A stretch of DNA of 64,000 nucleotides from Mikania micrantha (GCA_009363875.1 CM018680.1:17555608-17619607), one strand, 5' to 3'; positions 1 to 11,069 are shown, numbered from the stretch's first letter. Made by a program: numbers and translations. Notes: generated by a model from the letters alone, not told the origin.

Positions 1-809
1 TTGTGATGGGTCTTGTTGGATTCCTGCTTGCGGTTTTGTTGAAATGACGGCTGAGTGAAATTCTTGGAATCAATGCTATCCCATTTTCTTTTGTGGTCTC
101 CCGCCTTAGCTGTTACTGTTCGTTTGGGTAATGTTCCCCGTTGCATCGCTTGATTAGTCAGTTGGTGTGCAAGTCGAACAGCTTGCTGTATGGTAGTAGG
201 ATTTACAGATATGATCAATTTTCGAACCTGAGATACCAGCCCTCCAATGTATCTCTTGATCCACTTGCTAGATGGGGTTGCCCTGTGCGGTAAAAGTCTT
301 GCTAACTGCTGGAATCGAGTAGTGTATTCCTCAATATTAGAACCTTTCATCTTGAGTTGCCTGTATTCATCCTCAAGTTTTTGCATTTCATTACGGTGAC
401 AATACTCCTCCTGCAACAGGATTTTGAATCCGTTCCAAGTAAGGGCATTGACTGTATTCAAGCCGAGTGTCTGTACGATAGAGTTCCACCATGTCAAGGC
501 TGAACCCTCCAAAGTACCAATAGCGTATCTGACCCTGTTTTCTTCCGGACAATTGCACATCTCAAACACCGATTCTGACTGTTCAATCCATCGAAGAAGT
601 CCAATGGCTCCTTCCGATCCTTTGAAATTACGTGGTTTACAGTTCAAGAATGTTTTCAACGTGCACATTTGTGGGTTTACCAGTCCCCCCGTTGGATCAT
701 GTGATCCTGTTTGGTATGTTTGCGTATAGTTTGCGATTGTCTCGGTAATTCGAGTGTTAATAAGTGCCTCAACTTCCGTTGCGGTCATGTTATTGTTTCC
801 TCCAACCAT
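1..809 (-). CDS. gag: gag, N-terminal part (left tandem unit, cut by the window edge)
   Basis: This is the first 270 or so residues of the Gag of the left A unit; it is nearly identical to 9154-9962 and runs off the window at position 1. The start chosen is the methionine at 809 (protein begins MVGGNN), in line with the intact copy. An in-frame ATG lies 66 bases upstream but would add a tail unlike known gag starts. The CTLKTFLNC, FKGSEGAIGLLRW and LEGSALTWWN blocks of plant Ty3/gypsy capsid are present. The zinc knuckles lie beyond the edge. Gag would form the cytoplasmic virus-like particle. One base difference from the right copy is visible near position 167. Confidence 0.85.
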   Translation of the reverse strand, partial: MVGGNNNMTATEVEALINTRITETIANYTQTYQTGSHDPTGGLVNPQMCTLKTFLNCKPRNFKGSEGAIGLLRWIEQSESVFEMCNCPEENRVRYAIGTLEGSALTWWNSIVQTLGLNTVNALTWNGFKILLQEEYCHRNEMQKLEDEYRQLKMKGSNIEEYTTRFQQLARLLPHRATPSSKWIKRYIGGLVSQVRKLIISVNPTTIQQAVRLAHQLTNQAMQRGTLPKRTVTAKAGDHKRKWDSIDSKNFTQPSFQQNRKQESNKTHH

Positions 810-1052
810 GATCTTCCTATTTACAAATATACATAATGAGACTACACCCATCGCATAATCATCACTCATGCACAAAGTAAATGTAACACACCATCATAGT
901 CATTAAGATAACAATTCTTAATCATTTATGATAAACTAGTGCTTACAATTGTTTGTCAAAGAGATGCAAAACAACTAAACACGGAATCTACTTTTACGAG
1001 TACAACCCACTCATATAAGTTTGTTAACTGCAAGATAAATAATATAAAGTAG

Positions 1053-1799
1053 CTAAACTCCACCATTTGGTGGTGCAACACTAGGAGATGAATCAGCCTG
1101 TTCTGGTGGACCACCCTCCACACCATGATCATACTGTATATGTTCGGTGACAAGTATCATTGCTTGCTCAGCCAAATCCCCGACTATGTTAGTTCCATCT
1201 ATAGCCGCATTAGACAGTGCAATGGCCTCTTCGGCCCTTGCCTCGGCCATAGCCGCACGTAGTTTCGTCTCTTGTTGTCGTGCCTCGGCCATAGTTGTAC
1301 GAAATTCAGCATCTTGAAGTCGGTCGGTGAGTTCAACGATAGCATTTCGCATCATTTCTACATCTTCCACCAGATTCTCATGTAATTCGTCTGTACGAGT
1401 CAGTTCCTCCTTAAGACTCCTCCATTTATCCATAATCCAGTTGTTGCTTTCCAACAATCCTGTGATTGCCCCTGCCGCCTCGCGCATATTACGGATCTCT
1501 CGATCCATACGTGCCACGAATGCAGCAAATGCTTGCTCTAGCGGATACCCTAGAGCCGGTAATGTCCACATGCCAGTAGTAGATGAAGTAGCGGATGGAG
1601 GAGGCACTCTCTCCTCGCGTACCCAGCTACGGATGAGATCAGGGAACCATTGCCAATAATGGCCGCTCCCTCTGGGTCTAATGTGAATATCCTCACCATA
1701 GTGAATAGTATTATCCACTGGCTCCAGTTTCCTCTTCTTAGCTGCTTCAATTTCCACATGTGACTCCTCATCAAGAATACGCTTAGACGATGATGCCAT
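1053..1799 (-). CDS. Upstream accessory ORF of element A, coiled-coil protein (left copy)
   Basis: This 248-codon ORF lies between the primer-binding site (1917-1928) and gag, in the same sense as the element. Its copy at 10206-10952 appears identical in length and protein. The product starts MASSSKR, has a basic KKRK cluster at residues 21-24 that could be a nuclear signal, and an aromatic stretch at about 46-60 (GHYWQWFPDLIRSW). A long, Ala/Glu/Arg-rich helical region runs from about residue 85 to 215 and includes two tandem copies of a unit containing AMAEAR or TMAEAR. The tail is acidic and Pro-rich. No enzyme motif, zinc knuckle or membrane segment is visible. Ogre/Tat elements are known to carry an ORF before gag, but I see no evidence of homology. 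Function is unknown. Confidence 0.75.
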   Translation of the reverse strand: MASSSKRILDEESHVEIEAAKKRKLEPVDNTIHYGEDIHIRPRGSGHYWQWFPDLIRSWVREERVPPPSATSSTTGMWTLPALGYPLEQAFAAFVARMDREIRNMREAAGAITGLLESNNWIMDKWRSLKEELTRTDELHENLVEDVEMMRNAIVELTDRLQDAEFRTTMAEARQQETKLRAAMAEARAEEAIALSNAAIDGTNIVGDLAEQAMILVTEHIQYDHGVEGGPPEQADSSPSVAPPNGGV

Positions 1800-1916
1800 A
1801 TCTGTTACATAATGCCATATGTAAGTGCATACAAACTATCGTGTAAGCAAGTGTCTAATGTCTAACAGTTATAGTCTAAGTCTACAAAATGCAAACCTAG
1901 TTCGCTATAACCAATG

Positions 1917-1928
1917 TCTCTGATACCA
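1917..1928 (-). other. Primer-binding site for initiator tRNA-Met (left unit of A)
   Basis: On the minus strand this reads TGGTATCAGAGA, matching the tRNA-iMet 3' end at all but the last base. It lies three bases from the LTR edge at 1932. It proves that the LTR at 1932-4575 acts as a 5' LTR for the left unit as well as a 3' LTR for the right unit. Confidence 0.9.
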
Positions 1929-2228
1929 ATCTGTCACACCCCCAATTTTCAACTAACGGAATCATACCGTTTGGGAACGTGACAAGCCAGGATCTCAGAT
2001 CATTAGACATAACGAAGACCTCTATATGAATTTCAAAACATACTTTGGTCAAAATCTGTAACATCAAAGTTTTCAAAGTTGCGGAAGCGTTTTAAAACAA
2101 TAACAGTTGTAAAATGTAAATTACAATGCAAAGTTTTCAAATGTTCAATTTCAAATAACTATAATGTAAAGACATGCATGCGACTCAATCTCCTAGTCCA
2201 TGCTTGCTTTCTTGTGCACCTTAGCGTC

Positions 2229-2722
2229 CTGAGAAAACATGTAAATCAAGTCAACACAAAGGTTGGTGCATAACACAGGTTTAAGCATTCACAAATGTTG
2301 AAACCACAGTTTGAATATAAAGTTTACAGATAACATAATCACACATGCATAGTCATGATAGCTAGTCATTTGTACTATTTACATAAGTGGTCGACACCGA
2401 AGCTGACGATTGCCATGCTATAGCATGTTTTTGCCTTGCCACTATTGTCTAGCACAAACAATAGTAATGTATGTTTGGTCAGTCAAACACCTGCGTAGAT
2501 CCCATCTACCAAGTGAGGTTTGTCAAACCTAATAGATCTATTTCCAACTACCACGCTTTGCGCTACGGCAAACTAAACGGTTCGAAATGTAAGGCTTTGT
2601 AATGCTATGTTTGCACTTAATGTAAACAGCTAACTCATGCAAGTGATATGTATCTAAAAATGTTTGCTGCACATGTTTTCTCCCCCAAAACAGTTAAAAT
2701 AAGAAAGGGGCCGTGTACGCAC
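2229..2722 (-). other. Candidate LTR intron of element A
   Basis: In element sense the donor reads AAG|GTGCGTAC at 2722 and the acceptor reads CATGTTTTCTCAG|G ending at 2229, a span of 494 bases. A related donor, followed by a CCCC-T-tract-GGGG-GAGAA block, and a C-rich/T-rich acceptor recur in the other LTR families here. Splicing is inferred from the sites alone. Confidence 0.4.
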
Positions 2723-3512
2723 CTTTGATTGTGAACAGAATGGTCACGTGTTCGCGAAATCACATAGATATGCTTCTACGAAGAATCTGTGTTATTTAGA
2801 ATAACATTGCGTTATTTGAAATGCCAAATCGTGTTCAAAATCCCATACGTGTCAACACACGCATGTTAGATTGTTCGAAATGTACATACGAAAGTGTATG
2901 TAAATTTGTGTTCATTTGCTTAAATCGTATAAACGTACACGATTACGTTTATAAACACGTAACTATACGCGACCCTAATTTGTTGGTCAAAATATAAATT
3001 TTATTGTTTTATCTTGTTCGAAATTCAATTTAGGTTCCAACGTAACTTGAACGGACTGAAACGGAGTTGAAATGAACAAGTTATGGTTCAAAACCAAAAG
3101 TAGGTTTTAAACTCAAAAACCGGTGGCCCTCGGGTTCCAACCCGGGACCTCCCGAACCACACACAAACCAACCCAACCAGTTCCTCTGCTTCAGATTTTG
3201 CAACAGACTATAGATTTTAATTGTTTTAACCTTTAAGTCCTGGGTTCCCCTTTGTAAACCCACCGAACCCCTTTGGGTTCCAAATTGACCCACAATTCGA
3301 GTAAATTCGAGTCCACCACCATAGGGCTTTTGTTTCACATTTCCAGACGATCCTATGGTAGTTTTTAATTCACCAAACGGTTCAATTAATCATCCCAATT
3401 TAGTCCCGAACAAATTCGGATTCGAACATCCCAACTCCCGGTTCAAGTTAGTCAAATTCGAAACTTTTAACCCTCAAACTCATAAGGTTTTTCATCCTTG
3501 CATCAAACCGAA

Positions 3513-3524
3513 CCCATATATATA
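3513..3524 (-). promoter_or_regulatory. TATA-like promoter element of A LTR
   Basis: The minus strand reads TATATATATGGG about 1.05 kb from the element-sense start of the LTR. It is the best TATA candidate in this LTR and is repeated in the right LTR at the equivalent place (12666-12677). The transcription start is not known. Confidence 0.4.
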
Positions 3525-4354
3525 GTTTAATTGAATTTTAAATTTTGTTTACTTAGAAAACCCCAACTCGTTTTGGTTAAGAACCCTAGAAATCGAGATC
3601 AACAAATCCGATATTGTTTGATAAAATTGATTTATGGTTTTCATTACACCCATGATTTCGAAACTTTCTGTTGTGTTTAATTTCATTTCTAAACACGTTT
3701 GCCTCAAAACCCCCAAAACGCTTTATCTCAAGAACCCTAAAATCTAAAATCGTATAATTTGCTTTTAGAACCAGAAATTGGGTTTGGTTTATCCATAATC
3801 GGACCTTTTAGGTACTGTAGGAATAGATTATTACCTGGATTGACTTCGAATTGGTGTAGATCGACTAATGGGTTGGGTTTCGGCCACCTCCCAATCGTTT
3901 TCTTCAATCCAAAGCTTCTTAGATCAAATTGATGTATGTAAGAGACCCTAATGGTGCCGATTTCACTTTGTGGAAGTTCAATTTCCCGATTTTTAATCGA
4001 ATTGTAAGCATCTTATAACTCTATGTGACGGTTTCAACATTTATGCTCTTAATTTCATTTAATTCGAATGTTAATGGATTAAAACGTATGCAAATGGTTT
4101 ATGATCATTATTACAATGATTATGGATGATAAATTCGCAATTACAATTTCGAATTTGATTAATTTCGAATTTCTTTCTTATTTTCTACACGAATTTTGAC
4201 TATTAAAAGTCAAAATTGTGTATTATATGATAAATTCTTATCATTTAAGTGTTTGTACACTTATTTTGGTTAATTCCAACCTTTGTAGTTTGTTCTCCTA
4301 TGATTTCCTTAGCTTACGATTAACAAAATTAAACCAAATTCCCGAATTGACACT

Positions 4355-4521
4355 AATTGGGCCAATTAGAACGTTATTGGGCTTGGTTAACCCAATTGGG
4401 CCTCATAAATATGATTGGGCCTACCTTGGCCTTATTGGGCCTACCTTAGCTCATTGGGCCTTCCTTGGTTTCATTGGGCCTTCCTTGGTTTCATTGGGCC
4501 TAACTTGGCCTTATTGGGCCT
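4355..4521 (-). repeat. GGCCCAAT-type array in the U3 of A LTR
   Basis: Nine TTGGGC or TTGGGCC units occur within about 165 bases. In element sense they read GGCCCAAT and lie at the very start of the LTR. GGCCCA is the plant site II motif recognised by TCP-class factors, and CCAAT is a common promoter box; a role as enhancer is inferred. The right LTR has one more unit, a 21-bp gain near 13575. Confidence 0.6.
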
Positions 4522-4575
4522 GTGATCTCGCTATTTTCAGTTAACGAGGTTAATTCGAAAAGTCGGATTGTCACA

Positions 4576-5415
4576 TCATCCCCTTGTTGAAGGAATTTTC
4601 GTCCCGAAAATTAGCAAATGTTAGGAGTAGTTAGGAAACTACTTACGAGTTTAAATCGTACGTGTTAGTGTGGTTTGATCATTCCGTGTGCTTGTGTGTA
4701 TTCACACACAAAATCTAATGCTTGCAACATCACAACTAAATGTGATCGTTCAATGTGACTGTTTGTGTGTACACTAGTTAGTTCACCTAACTGTGACTGT
4801 TTGTGTTTGATCATACTGTGCTGTGTAACCTCACACATAGTGAGTGTCTGTAACTGTTTGTACTATGCAACCCTGCACATAGCAAAATGTATGTAACTAA
4901 TCATGCATGTACTACCATAACATGTAACATATGAAATGTAGCACATAAAATGTATAAAATGTAATGTAGCACAAATGTTTGTAACAAAACCAATTGAATA
5001 AAGTGTTTGTATACTGTACTATGTAATCTCACACATAGCAAATGTTTGAATGTAGTCGACAAAATAGAAACTTCCAAAATTCATGTGTACCTGTAAATTC
5101 ACGAGTACATGGGCCCCTGTATTCGTCAATTTACCTTACACAATTATTCTGGTTCCTTCTATATGTAACTCCACCATTGTTTAACCGATATCAAATGTAA
5201 TGTTTGAAATGTAATACATTGTTTGAAATCAATCATGTATGTACCACTATGAAATGTTTGTGTTTGCCTTCTGCAAGGCTTTGCTTGTGTTCAGCACAAT
5301 TGTTCCTACTAATTTCAATAGTATAATGTGTTTGTGCTTACAGTTTGAAATCTGAAAATGTTAGAGTGTGAAATATCACATCATCCCCTTGTTGAAGGAA
5401 ATTTCGTCCAGAAAT
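4576..5415 (-). other. Duplicated polypurine tract with an 800-bp spacer
   Basis: The 20-mer at 4576-4595 (minus strand TTCCTTCAACAAGGGGATGA) is the polypurine tract beside the 3' LTR. The same 20-mer recurs exactly at 5381-5400, just after the end of pol. The 785 bases between are non-coding and AT-rich, with many degenerate TGTAATGTTTG and CACACATAG-like repeats. I see no gene in the spacer. Confidence 0.8.
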
Positions 5416-8400
5416 TTAACGTGTCTTCACAGTGTTTGCAGTTGTCGTTTTGAACAGATGAGGATACTTCTTCATCATTTGATCTTCCCTTTCCCATGTG
5501 AATTCAGGACCACGTCGTGAATTCCACCAGACTTTGACTATTGGAATTTTGTTGTGTTTGAGTTGTTTGACCTCTCGGTCCATGATTTCAGCTGGTTCTT
5601 CAATGAATCGTAATTGTTCGTCTACTTGTAATTCCTCCAGTGGTACAATCAATGTCTCATCAGAAAGACATTTCTTTAAGTTCGATACGTGAAAGGCATC
5701 ATGAACTCCACTGAGTTCATCCGGTAATTGTAGTTGATACGCTACCGGACCAATCCTTTTCAGAATCTCAAAAAGTCCTACGTAGCGTGGGATAAGCTTC
5801 TCGCGCTTGCCGAATCGTATCACACCTTTCGAAAGTGATACCTTTAGAAGAACTCGGTCTCCTACTTGAAATTCCAACGGTTTACGACGCTTGTCAGTAT
5901 AACTCTTTTGTCGATCCCGAGCCGCTGCCATACGGTTCCGGATCTGAACTATATTCTCTGTCGTTTCGTGTACTACTTCCGGACCTGTTATCTAACTGTC
6001 ACCAATTTCAGCCCAGCAAACTGGTGAACGACATTTAAGACCGTATAAAGCTCCAAATGGTGCAGCCTGATTGCTCGTACGATAACTGTTGTTGTAAGAA
6101 AATTCCACTAACGGTAAATGGTTATCCCAGCTATCATTAAATTCAACTACACATGCCCACGGCATATCTTCGAATGTTTGAATCGTACGTTCAATCTGTC
6201 CGTCTGTTTGTGGGTGATATGTTGTACTCATGTCTAAACGAGTTCCCAAGGACTTATGGAGTGCTTTCCAAAAGTTGGAAGTAAATCGGGCATCTCGATC
6301 TGATATGATAGAGATTGGCACGCCATGTCGTGCTACCACTTCCTTGATGTAAATGCGAGTCAGTTTTTCCATCTTGTCTGGTTCCTTAATTGCTAAGAAG
6401 TGTGCAGATTTCGTTAATCGATCAACAATTACCCATATCGTATCACAACCACTCGGTGTACGGGGTAACTTAGTAATGAAGTCCATCGAAATCTGTTCCC
6501 ATTTCCACATTGGTATTTCTGGTTGTTGCAGCAAACCAGATGGTTTCTGATATTCGACTTTGACTTTTGAACAAGTCAAACATTTGCTAACGTACCTAGC
6601 AATGTCGGCTTTCATGTGAGGCCACCAGTACAGTGCCTTCAAATCATGATATATCTTGTCTGATCCCGGATGGACTGAATATCTGGACTTGTGTGCTTCA
6701 TCCATCACGAGTTCCCTTAAACCTCCGTACAAAGGTATCCACAGTCGATTAATGAAATAACGAATTCCATCAGGTTTAACATCCAATTGTTCTTCCATTC
6801 CTCGTAAGGATTCCTGTACCAAGTTTTCCTTTTTCAAGGCCTCGAGCTGAGCACTGCGTACCTTATCAGGTAAATCAGTATGTATTGTCATCATAAGTGC
6901 GCGAACCCGTCTTGTTGAAGTGTCTTTTCTGCTTAAAGCATCAGCTATCACATTAGCTTTTCCCGGGTGATACTTAATTGCGCATTCGTAGTCGTTCAAC
7001 AACTCAACCCATCGTCGCTGTCTCATATTAAGCTCCTTCTGATTAAAGATATGTTGCAAACTCTTGTGATCAGTGTAAATGGTACATTTGGTTCCATATA
7101 AGTAATGCCTCCAAATTTTTAAAGCAAAAACCACTGCTCCTAACTCCAAATCATGAGTAGTGTAATTCTTTTCGTGTGGTCGTAGTTGTCTTGAAGCATA
7201 AGCAATCACTTTATCACGTTGCATCAACACACATCCTAAACCCTGTGCAGATGCATCACAATACACCACAAAGTCTTCCGTCCCTTTCGGTAAGGACAGA
7301 ATTGGTGCACTGCAGAGTTTCTGTTTCAATAATTGGAATGCAGTTTCCTGTTTATCCGTCCAGTTATACTTCGTTCCCTTGTGCGTAAGAGCTGTAAGTG
7401 GTTGAGCGATCTTTGAGAATCCCTCAATGAATCTTCGGTAATAACCCGCCAAACCAAGGAATTGCCGTACCTCGGTAGGGGTCTTTGGCGCTTCCCAATT
7501 CTTAATCGCTTCAATCTTTGCTGCTTCCCAATTCTTAATCGCTTCAATCTTTGCTGGATCAACATGTATGCTCCTTTCGTTGACTATATGACCCAAGAAT
7601 TGTACTTCTCGCATCCAGAAATCACATTTCGAGAACTTAGCGTATAATTGTTTTTGTTTCAATAATTCTAGTAGCAATCGGAGATGTTCAGCATGCTCCT
7701 CCTCAGTCTGAGAATAGATGAGAATGTCATCAATGAAAACAATGACAAACTTATCAAGATAAGGTTTACAAACACGATTCATGAGATCTATGAATACAGC
7801 TGGAGCGTTTGTCAACCCAAATGGCATGACCAAGAACTCATAATGGCCACAGCGCGTTCTGAATGCTGTCTTAGGAATATCCTCCTTCTGGACTCTGAGT
7901 TGATGGTAACCCGATCTGAGATCAATCTTCGAGTAGTAACTCGAACCTTGCAATTGATCGAACAGATCGTCAATTCTTGGTAACGGATACCGGTTTTTGA
8001 TAGTAACCTTGTTAAGTTCCCGGTAATCGATACACATACGGAAAGTCCCATCCTTCTTATTAACAAACAAGACTGGAGCTCCCCACGGTGAAAAAAAACT
8101 AGGTCGTATGAAACCCTTATCCAACAACTCTTGCAATTGTGTAGATAACTCTTGCATCTCTGACGGTGCAAGTCGATAAGGCGCCCTAGCTATCGGTGCT
8201 GCATCTGGTGTAAGGTCGATTCGGAATTCCACCTGTCTGATAGGCGGTAATCCCGGTAAGTCTTCTGGAAATACCTCCGGAAATTCACAGACTACTGGTA
8301 TATCTTCAATCTTCTTCTCAGCTACCGGCTTTCCAGTTATAAGTGCTATAACTGCCGTATGACCTTTCCGCAGACATTTGTGTGCTTTCATACAAGATAT

Positions 8401-8810
8401 GAGACGCAGTGGCGTACTGCTCTTCTCGCCTTGTACATACAATGTCTCTCCCTGCGGAAGAGGTATACGAACGATCTTTTCATGGCATACTATTTCAGCC
8501 TGGTTTTTGGACAACTAGTCCATGCCAATGACTACATCAAAACTGCCTAAGGCGATAGGCATAAGATCAATTTCTAATGTTTGACCCATCAAATCAAGGA
8601 TACATCCCTTAAGAATATGTTCCACTACAATTAACTTACCATCAGCTAATTCCACAGTGTATGGACTATCTAAGGCAGTGGGACTAACATTTAGCAAGTT
8701 AGCAAGTGAACTAGATACAAAACTCCGGTCGGCACCAGTGTCAAATAACATAGAGGCATAGTGATTATTTAAGAGAAACGTACCCGTAACGACGTTGGGA
8801 TCTTCCCGTG
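5416..8810 (-). pseudogene. pol: Element A pol (protease, RT, RNase H, integrase, chromodomain-like tail), inactivated
   Basis: One reading frame covers the protease (LFDTGADRSF near 8740), RT (DYRELNK; FIDDILIY), RNase H (YCDAS), the integrase zinc region, the D,D-35-E core (SMDFITK, SDRDARF, TDGQIERT) and a C-terminal chromodomain-like part ending KYPHLF. Two TAG stops break it: at about 8513-8515, where relatives have Trp after GMD, and at about 5992, where relatives have Gln after GDS. A 33-bp tandem duplication at 7490-7555 repeats an 11-residue segment of the RT/RNase H connector. A frameshift near 8830-8850 separates pol from gag, whereas in element D gag and pol are one frame. The catalytic residues themselves look intact, so decay is recent. 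RT acts in the particle and integrase in the nucleus. Confidence 0.88.
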
Positions 8811-8825
8811 CCTAACGTCCTCCAA

Positions 8826-9962
8826 TCACAAAAGCTCTGTTCTAGCAACATTTGTGTTGTTGTTGCTGTTTCCTTTTGTAGTTATGTCATTAGTCCTTCT
8901 TTTCTTGAGTTGTGGGCACTTCTTCTTGAAATGTCCAGGTATGCCACACTCAAAACATCCTTTCTGTGTGTTGGTACGGTCGAGTGGGCTTGCCTGCAGT
9001 TCTCCTCGACAGTCTTTTGCTACGTGACCCATCTTTCTGCATCGCTGACATCGGTATTTGTCACATTGATTCCCAAAGTGATGGAATCCACATTTGTTGC
9101 ACTTTGGGCATTTACCATTATACCCTCCCGATGACTGTTGATTCTTGTTTGTATTGTGATGGGTCTTGTTGGATTCCTGCTTGCGGTTTTGTTGAAATGA
9201 CGGCTGAGTGAAATTCTTGGAATCAATGCTATCCCATTTTCTTTTGTGGTCTCCCGCCTTAGCTGTTACTGTTCGTTTGGGTAATGTTCCCCGTTGCATC
9301 GCTTGATTAGTCAGTTGGTTTGCAAGTCGAACAGCTTGCTGTATGGTAGTAGGATTTACAGATATGATCAATTTTCGAACCTGAGATACCAGCCCTCCAA
9401 TGTATCTCTTGATCCACTTGCTAGATGGGGTTGCCCTGTGCGGTAAAAGTCTTGCTAACTGCTGGAATCGAGTAGTGTATTCCTCAATATTAGAACCTTT
9501 CATCTTGAGTTGCCTGTATTCATCCTCAAGTTTTTGCATTTCATTACGGTGACAATACTCCTCCTGCAACAGGATTTTGAATCCGTTCCAAGTAAGGGCA
9601 TTGACTGTATTCAAGCCGAGTGTCTGTACGATAGAGTTCCACCATGTCAAGGCTGAACCCTCCAAAGTACCAATAGCGTATCTGACCCTGTTTTCTTCCG
9701 GACAATTGCACATCTCAAACACCGATTCTGACTGTTCAATCCATCGAAGAAGTCCAATGGCTCCTTCCGATCCTTTGAAATTACGTGGTTTACAGTTCAA
9801 GAATGTTTTCAACGTGCACATTTGTGGGTTTACCAGTCCCCCCGTTGGATCATGTGATCCTGTTTGGTATGTTTGCGTATAGTTTGCGATTGTCTCGGTA
9901 ATTCGAGTGTTAATAAGTGCCTCAACTTCCGTTGCGGTCATGTTATTGTTTCCTCCAACCAT
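8826..9962 (-). CDS. gag: Element A gag (capsid and nucleocapsid)
   Basis: This 378-codon Gag is counted from the methionine at 9962 (MVGGNN); the frame stays open 66 bases further up. It has capsid blocks (CTLKTFLNC, GAIGLLRW, GSALTWWN), a retrotrans-gag segment (LEDEYRQLKMKG), then a basic linker and two clear CCHC knuckles (CQRCRKMGHVAKDC and CFECGIPGHFKKKC). It ends at ARTELL and then a stop, shortly before the protease. Relatives read on through GRAFVIG at this point, so the gag stop is probably the product of a small frameshift rather than a natural gag-pol boundary. The protein would package the element RNA. Confidence 0.85.
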   Translation of the reverse strand: MVGGNNNMTATEVEALINTRITETIANYTQTYQTGSHDPTGGLVNPQMCTLKTFLNCKPRNFKGSEGAIGLLRWIEQSESVFEMCNCPEENRVRYAIGTLEGSALTWWNSIVQTLGLNTVNALTWNGFKILLQEEYCHRNEMQKLEDEYRQLKMKGSNIEEYTTRFQQLARLLPHRATPSSKWIKRYIGGLVSQVRKLIISVNPTTIQQAVRLANQLTNQAMQRGTLPKRTVTAKAGDHKRKWDSIDSKNFTQPSFQQNRKQESNKTHHNTNKNQQSSGGYNGKCPKCNKCGFHHFGNQCDKYRCQRCRKMGHVAKDCRGELQASPLDRTNTQKGCFECGIPGHFKKKCPQLKKRRTNDITTKGNSNNNTNVARTELL

Positions 9963-10205
9963 GATCTTCCTATTTACAAATATACATAATGAGACTACAC
10001 CCATCGCATAATCATCACTCATGCACAAAGTAAATGTAACACACCATCATAGTCATTAAGATAACAATTCTTAATCATTTATGATAAACTAGTGCTTACA
10101 ATTGTTTGTCAAAGAGATGCAAAACAACTAAACACGGAATCTACTTTTACGAGTACAACCCACTCATATAAGTTTGTTAACTGCAAGATAAATAATATAA
10201 AGTAG

Positions 10206-10952
10206 CTAAACTCCACCATTTGGTGGTGCAACACTAGGAGATGAATCAGCCTGTTCTGGTGGACCACCCTCCACACCATGATCATACTGTATATGTTCGG
10301 TGACAAGTATCATTGCTTGCTCAGCCAAATCCCCGACTATGTTAGTTCCATCTATAGCCGCATTAGACAGTGCAATGGCCTCTTCGGCCCTTGCCTCGGC
10401 CATAGCCGCACGTAGTTTCGTCTCTTGTTGTCGTGCCTCGGCCATAGTTGTACGAAATTCAGCATCTTGAAGTCGGTCGGTGAGTTCAACGATAGCATTT
10501 CGCATCATTTCTACATCTTCCACCAGATTCTCATGTAATTCGTCTGTACGAGTCAGTTCCTCCTTAAGACTCCTCCATTTATCCATAATCCAGTTGTTGC
10601 TTTCCAACAATCCTGTGATTGCCCCTGCCGCCTCGCGCATATTACGGATCTCTCGATCCATACGTGCCACGAATGCAGCAAATGCTTGCTCTAGCGGATA
10701 CCCTAGAGCCGGTAATGTCCACATGCCAGTAGTAGATGAAGTAGCGGATGGAGGAGGCACTCTCTCCTCGCGTACCCAGCTACGGATGAGATCAGGGAAC
10801 CATTGCCAATAATGGCCGCTCCCTCTGGGTCTAATGTGAATATCCTCACCATAGTGAATAGTATTATCCACTGGCTCCAGTTTCCTCTTCTTAGCTGCTT
10901 CAATTTCCACATGTGACTCCTCATCAAGAATACGCTTAGACGATGATGCCAT
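10206..10952 (-). CDS. Upstream accessory ORF of element A, coiled-coil protein (right copy)
   Basis: This is a second full copy of the 248-residue ORF described at 1053-1799, placed 177 bases before the gag reading frame and about 120 bases after the primer-binding site. The start chosen is the first ATG after the LTR in this frame. Length and predicted protein are the same in both units, although pol of the same unit has two nonsense codons and a frameshift. If full-length RNA were translated from the 5' end, this would be the first long ORF. Alternatives are a captured host fragment, or an ORF kept open by chance because the duplication is young. A large antisense ORF over the same bases is treated as a shadow. 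Confidence 0.75.
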   Translation of the reverse strand: MASSSKRILDEESHVEIEAAKKRKLEPVDNTIHYGEDIHIRPRGSGHYWQWFPDLIRSWVREERVPPPSATSSTTGMWTLPALGYPLEQAFAAFVARMDREIRNMREAAGAITGLLESNNWIMDKWRSLKEELTRTDELHENLVEDVEMMRNAIVELTDRLQDAEFRTTMAEARQQETKLRAAMAEARAEEAIALSNAAIDGTNIVGDLAEQAMILVTEHIQYDHGVEGGPPEQADSSPSVAPPNGGV

Positions 10953-11069
10953 ATCTGTTACATAATGCCATATGTAAGTGCATACAAACTATCGTGTAAG
11001 CAAGTGTCTAATGTCTAACAGTTATAGTCTAAGTCTACAAAATGCAAACCTAGTTCGCTATAACCAATG

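Larger units (their letters stand above)
1932..4575 (-). repeat. Shared middle LTR of tandem element A (2644 bp)
   Basis: The plus strand begins TGTCACACCC and ends GATTGTCACA, so in element sense the LTR starts TGTGACAATC and ends GGGTGTGACA with TG...CA termini. The left edge meets a primer-binding site and the right edge meets a polypurine tract. It matches 11085-13749 closely and matches 39924-42058 over its first 2135 bases. Inside, in element order, are a GGCCCAAT array, a TATA-like site, a candidate splice donor and acceptor, and structured inverted repeats such as AGGTTTG-T-CAAACCT at 2516-2530. The small ORFs inside it are not considered genes. Confidence 0.93.

Noticed and set aside
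1327..1659. 110-codon plus-strand ORF opposite the upstream ORF of A (also 10480-10812)
   Set aside because: It lies fully antisense to the 248-codon ORF, and its Ser/Arg-rich product is what the reverse of Ala/Glu-rich codons gives.
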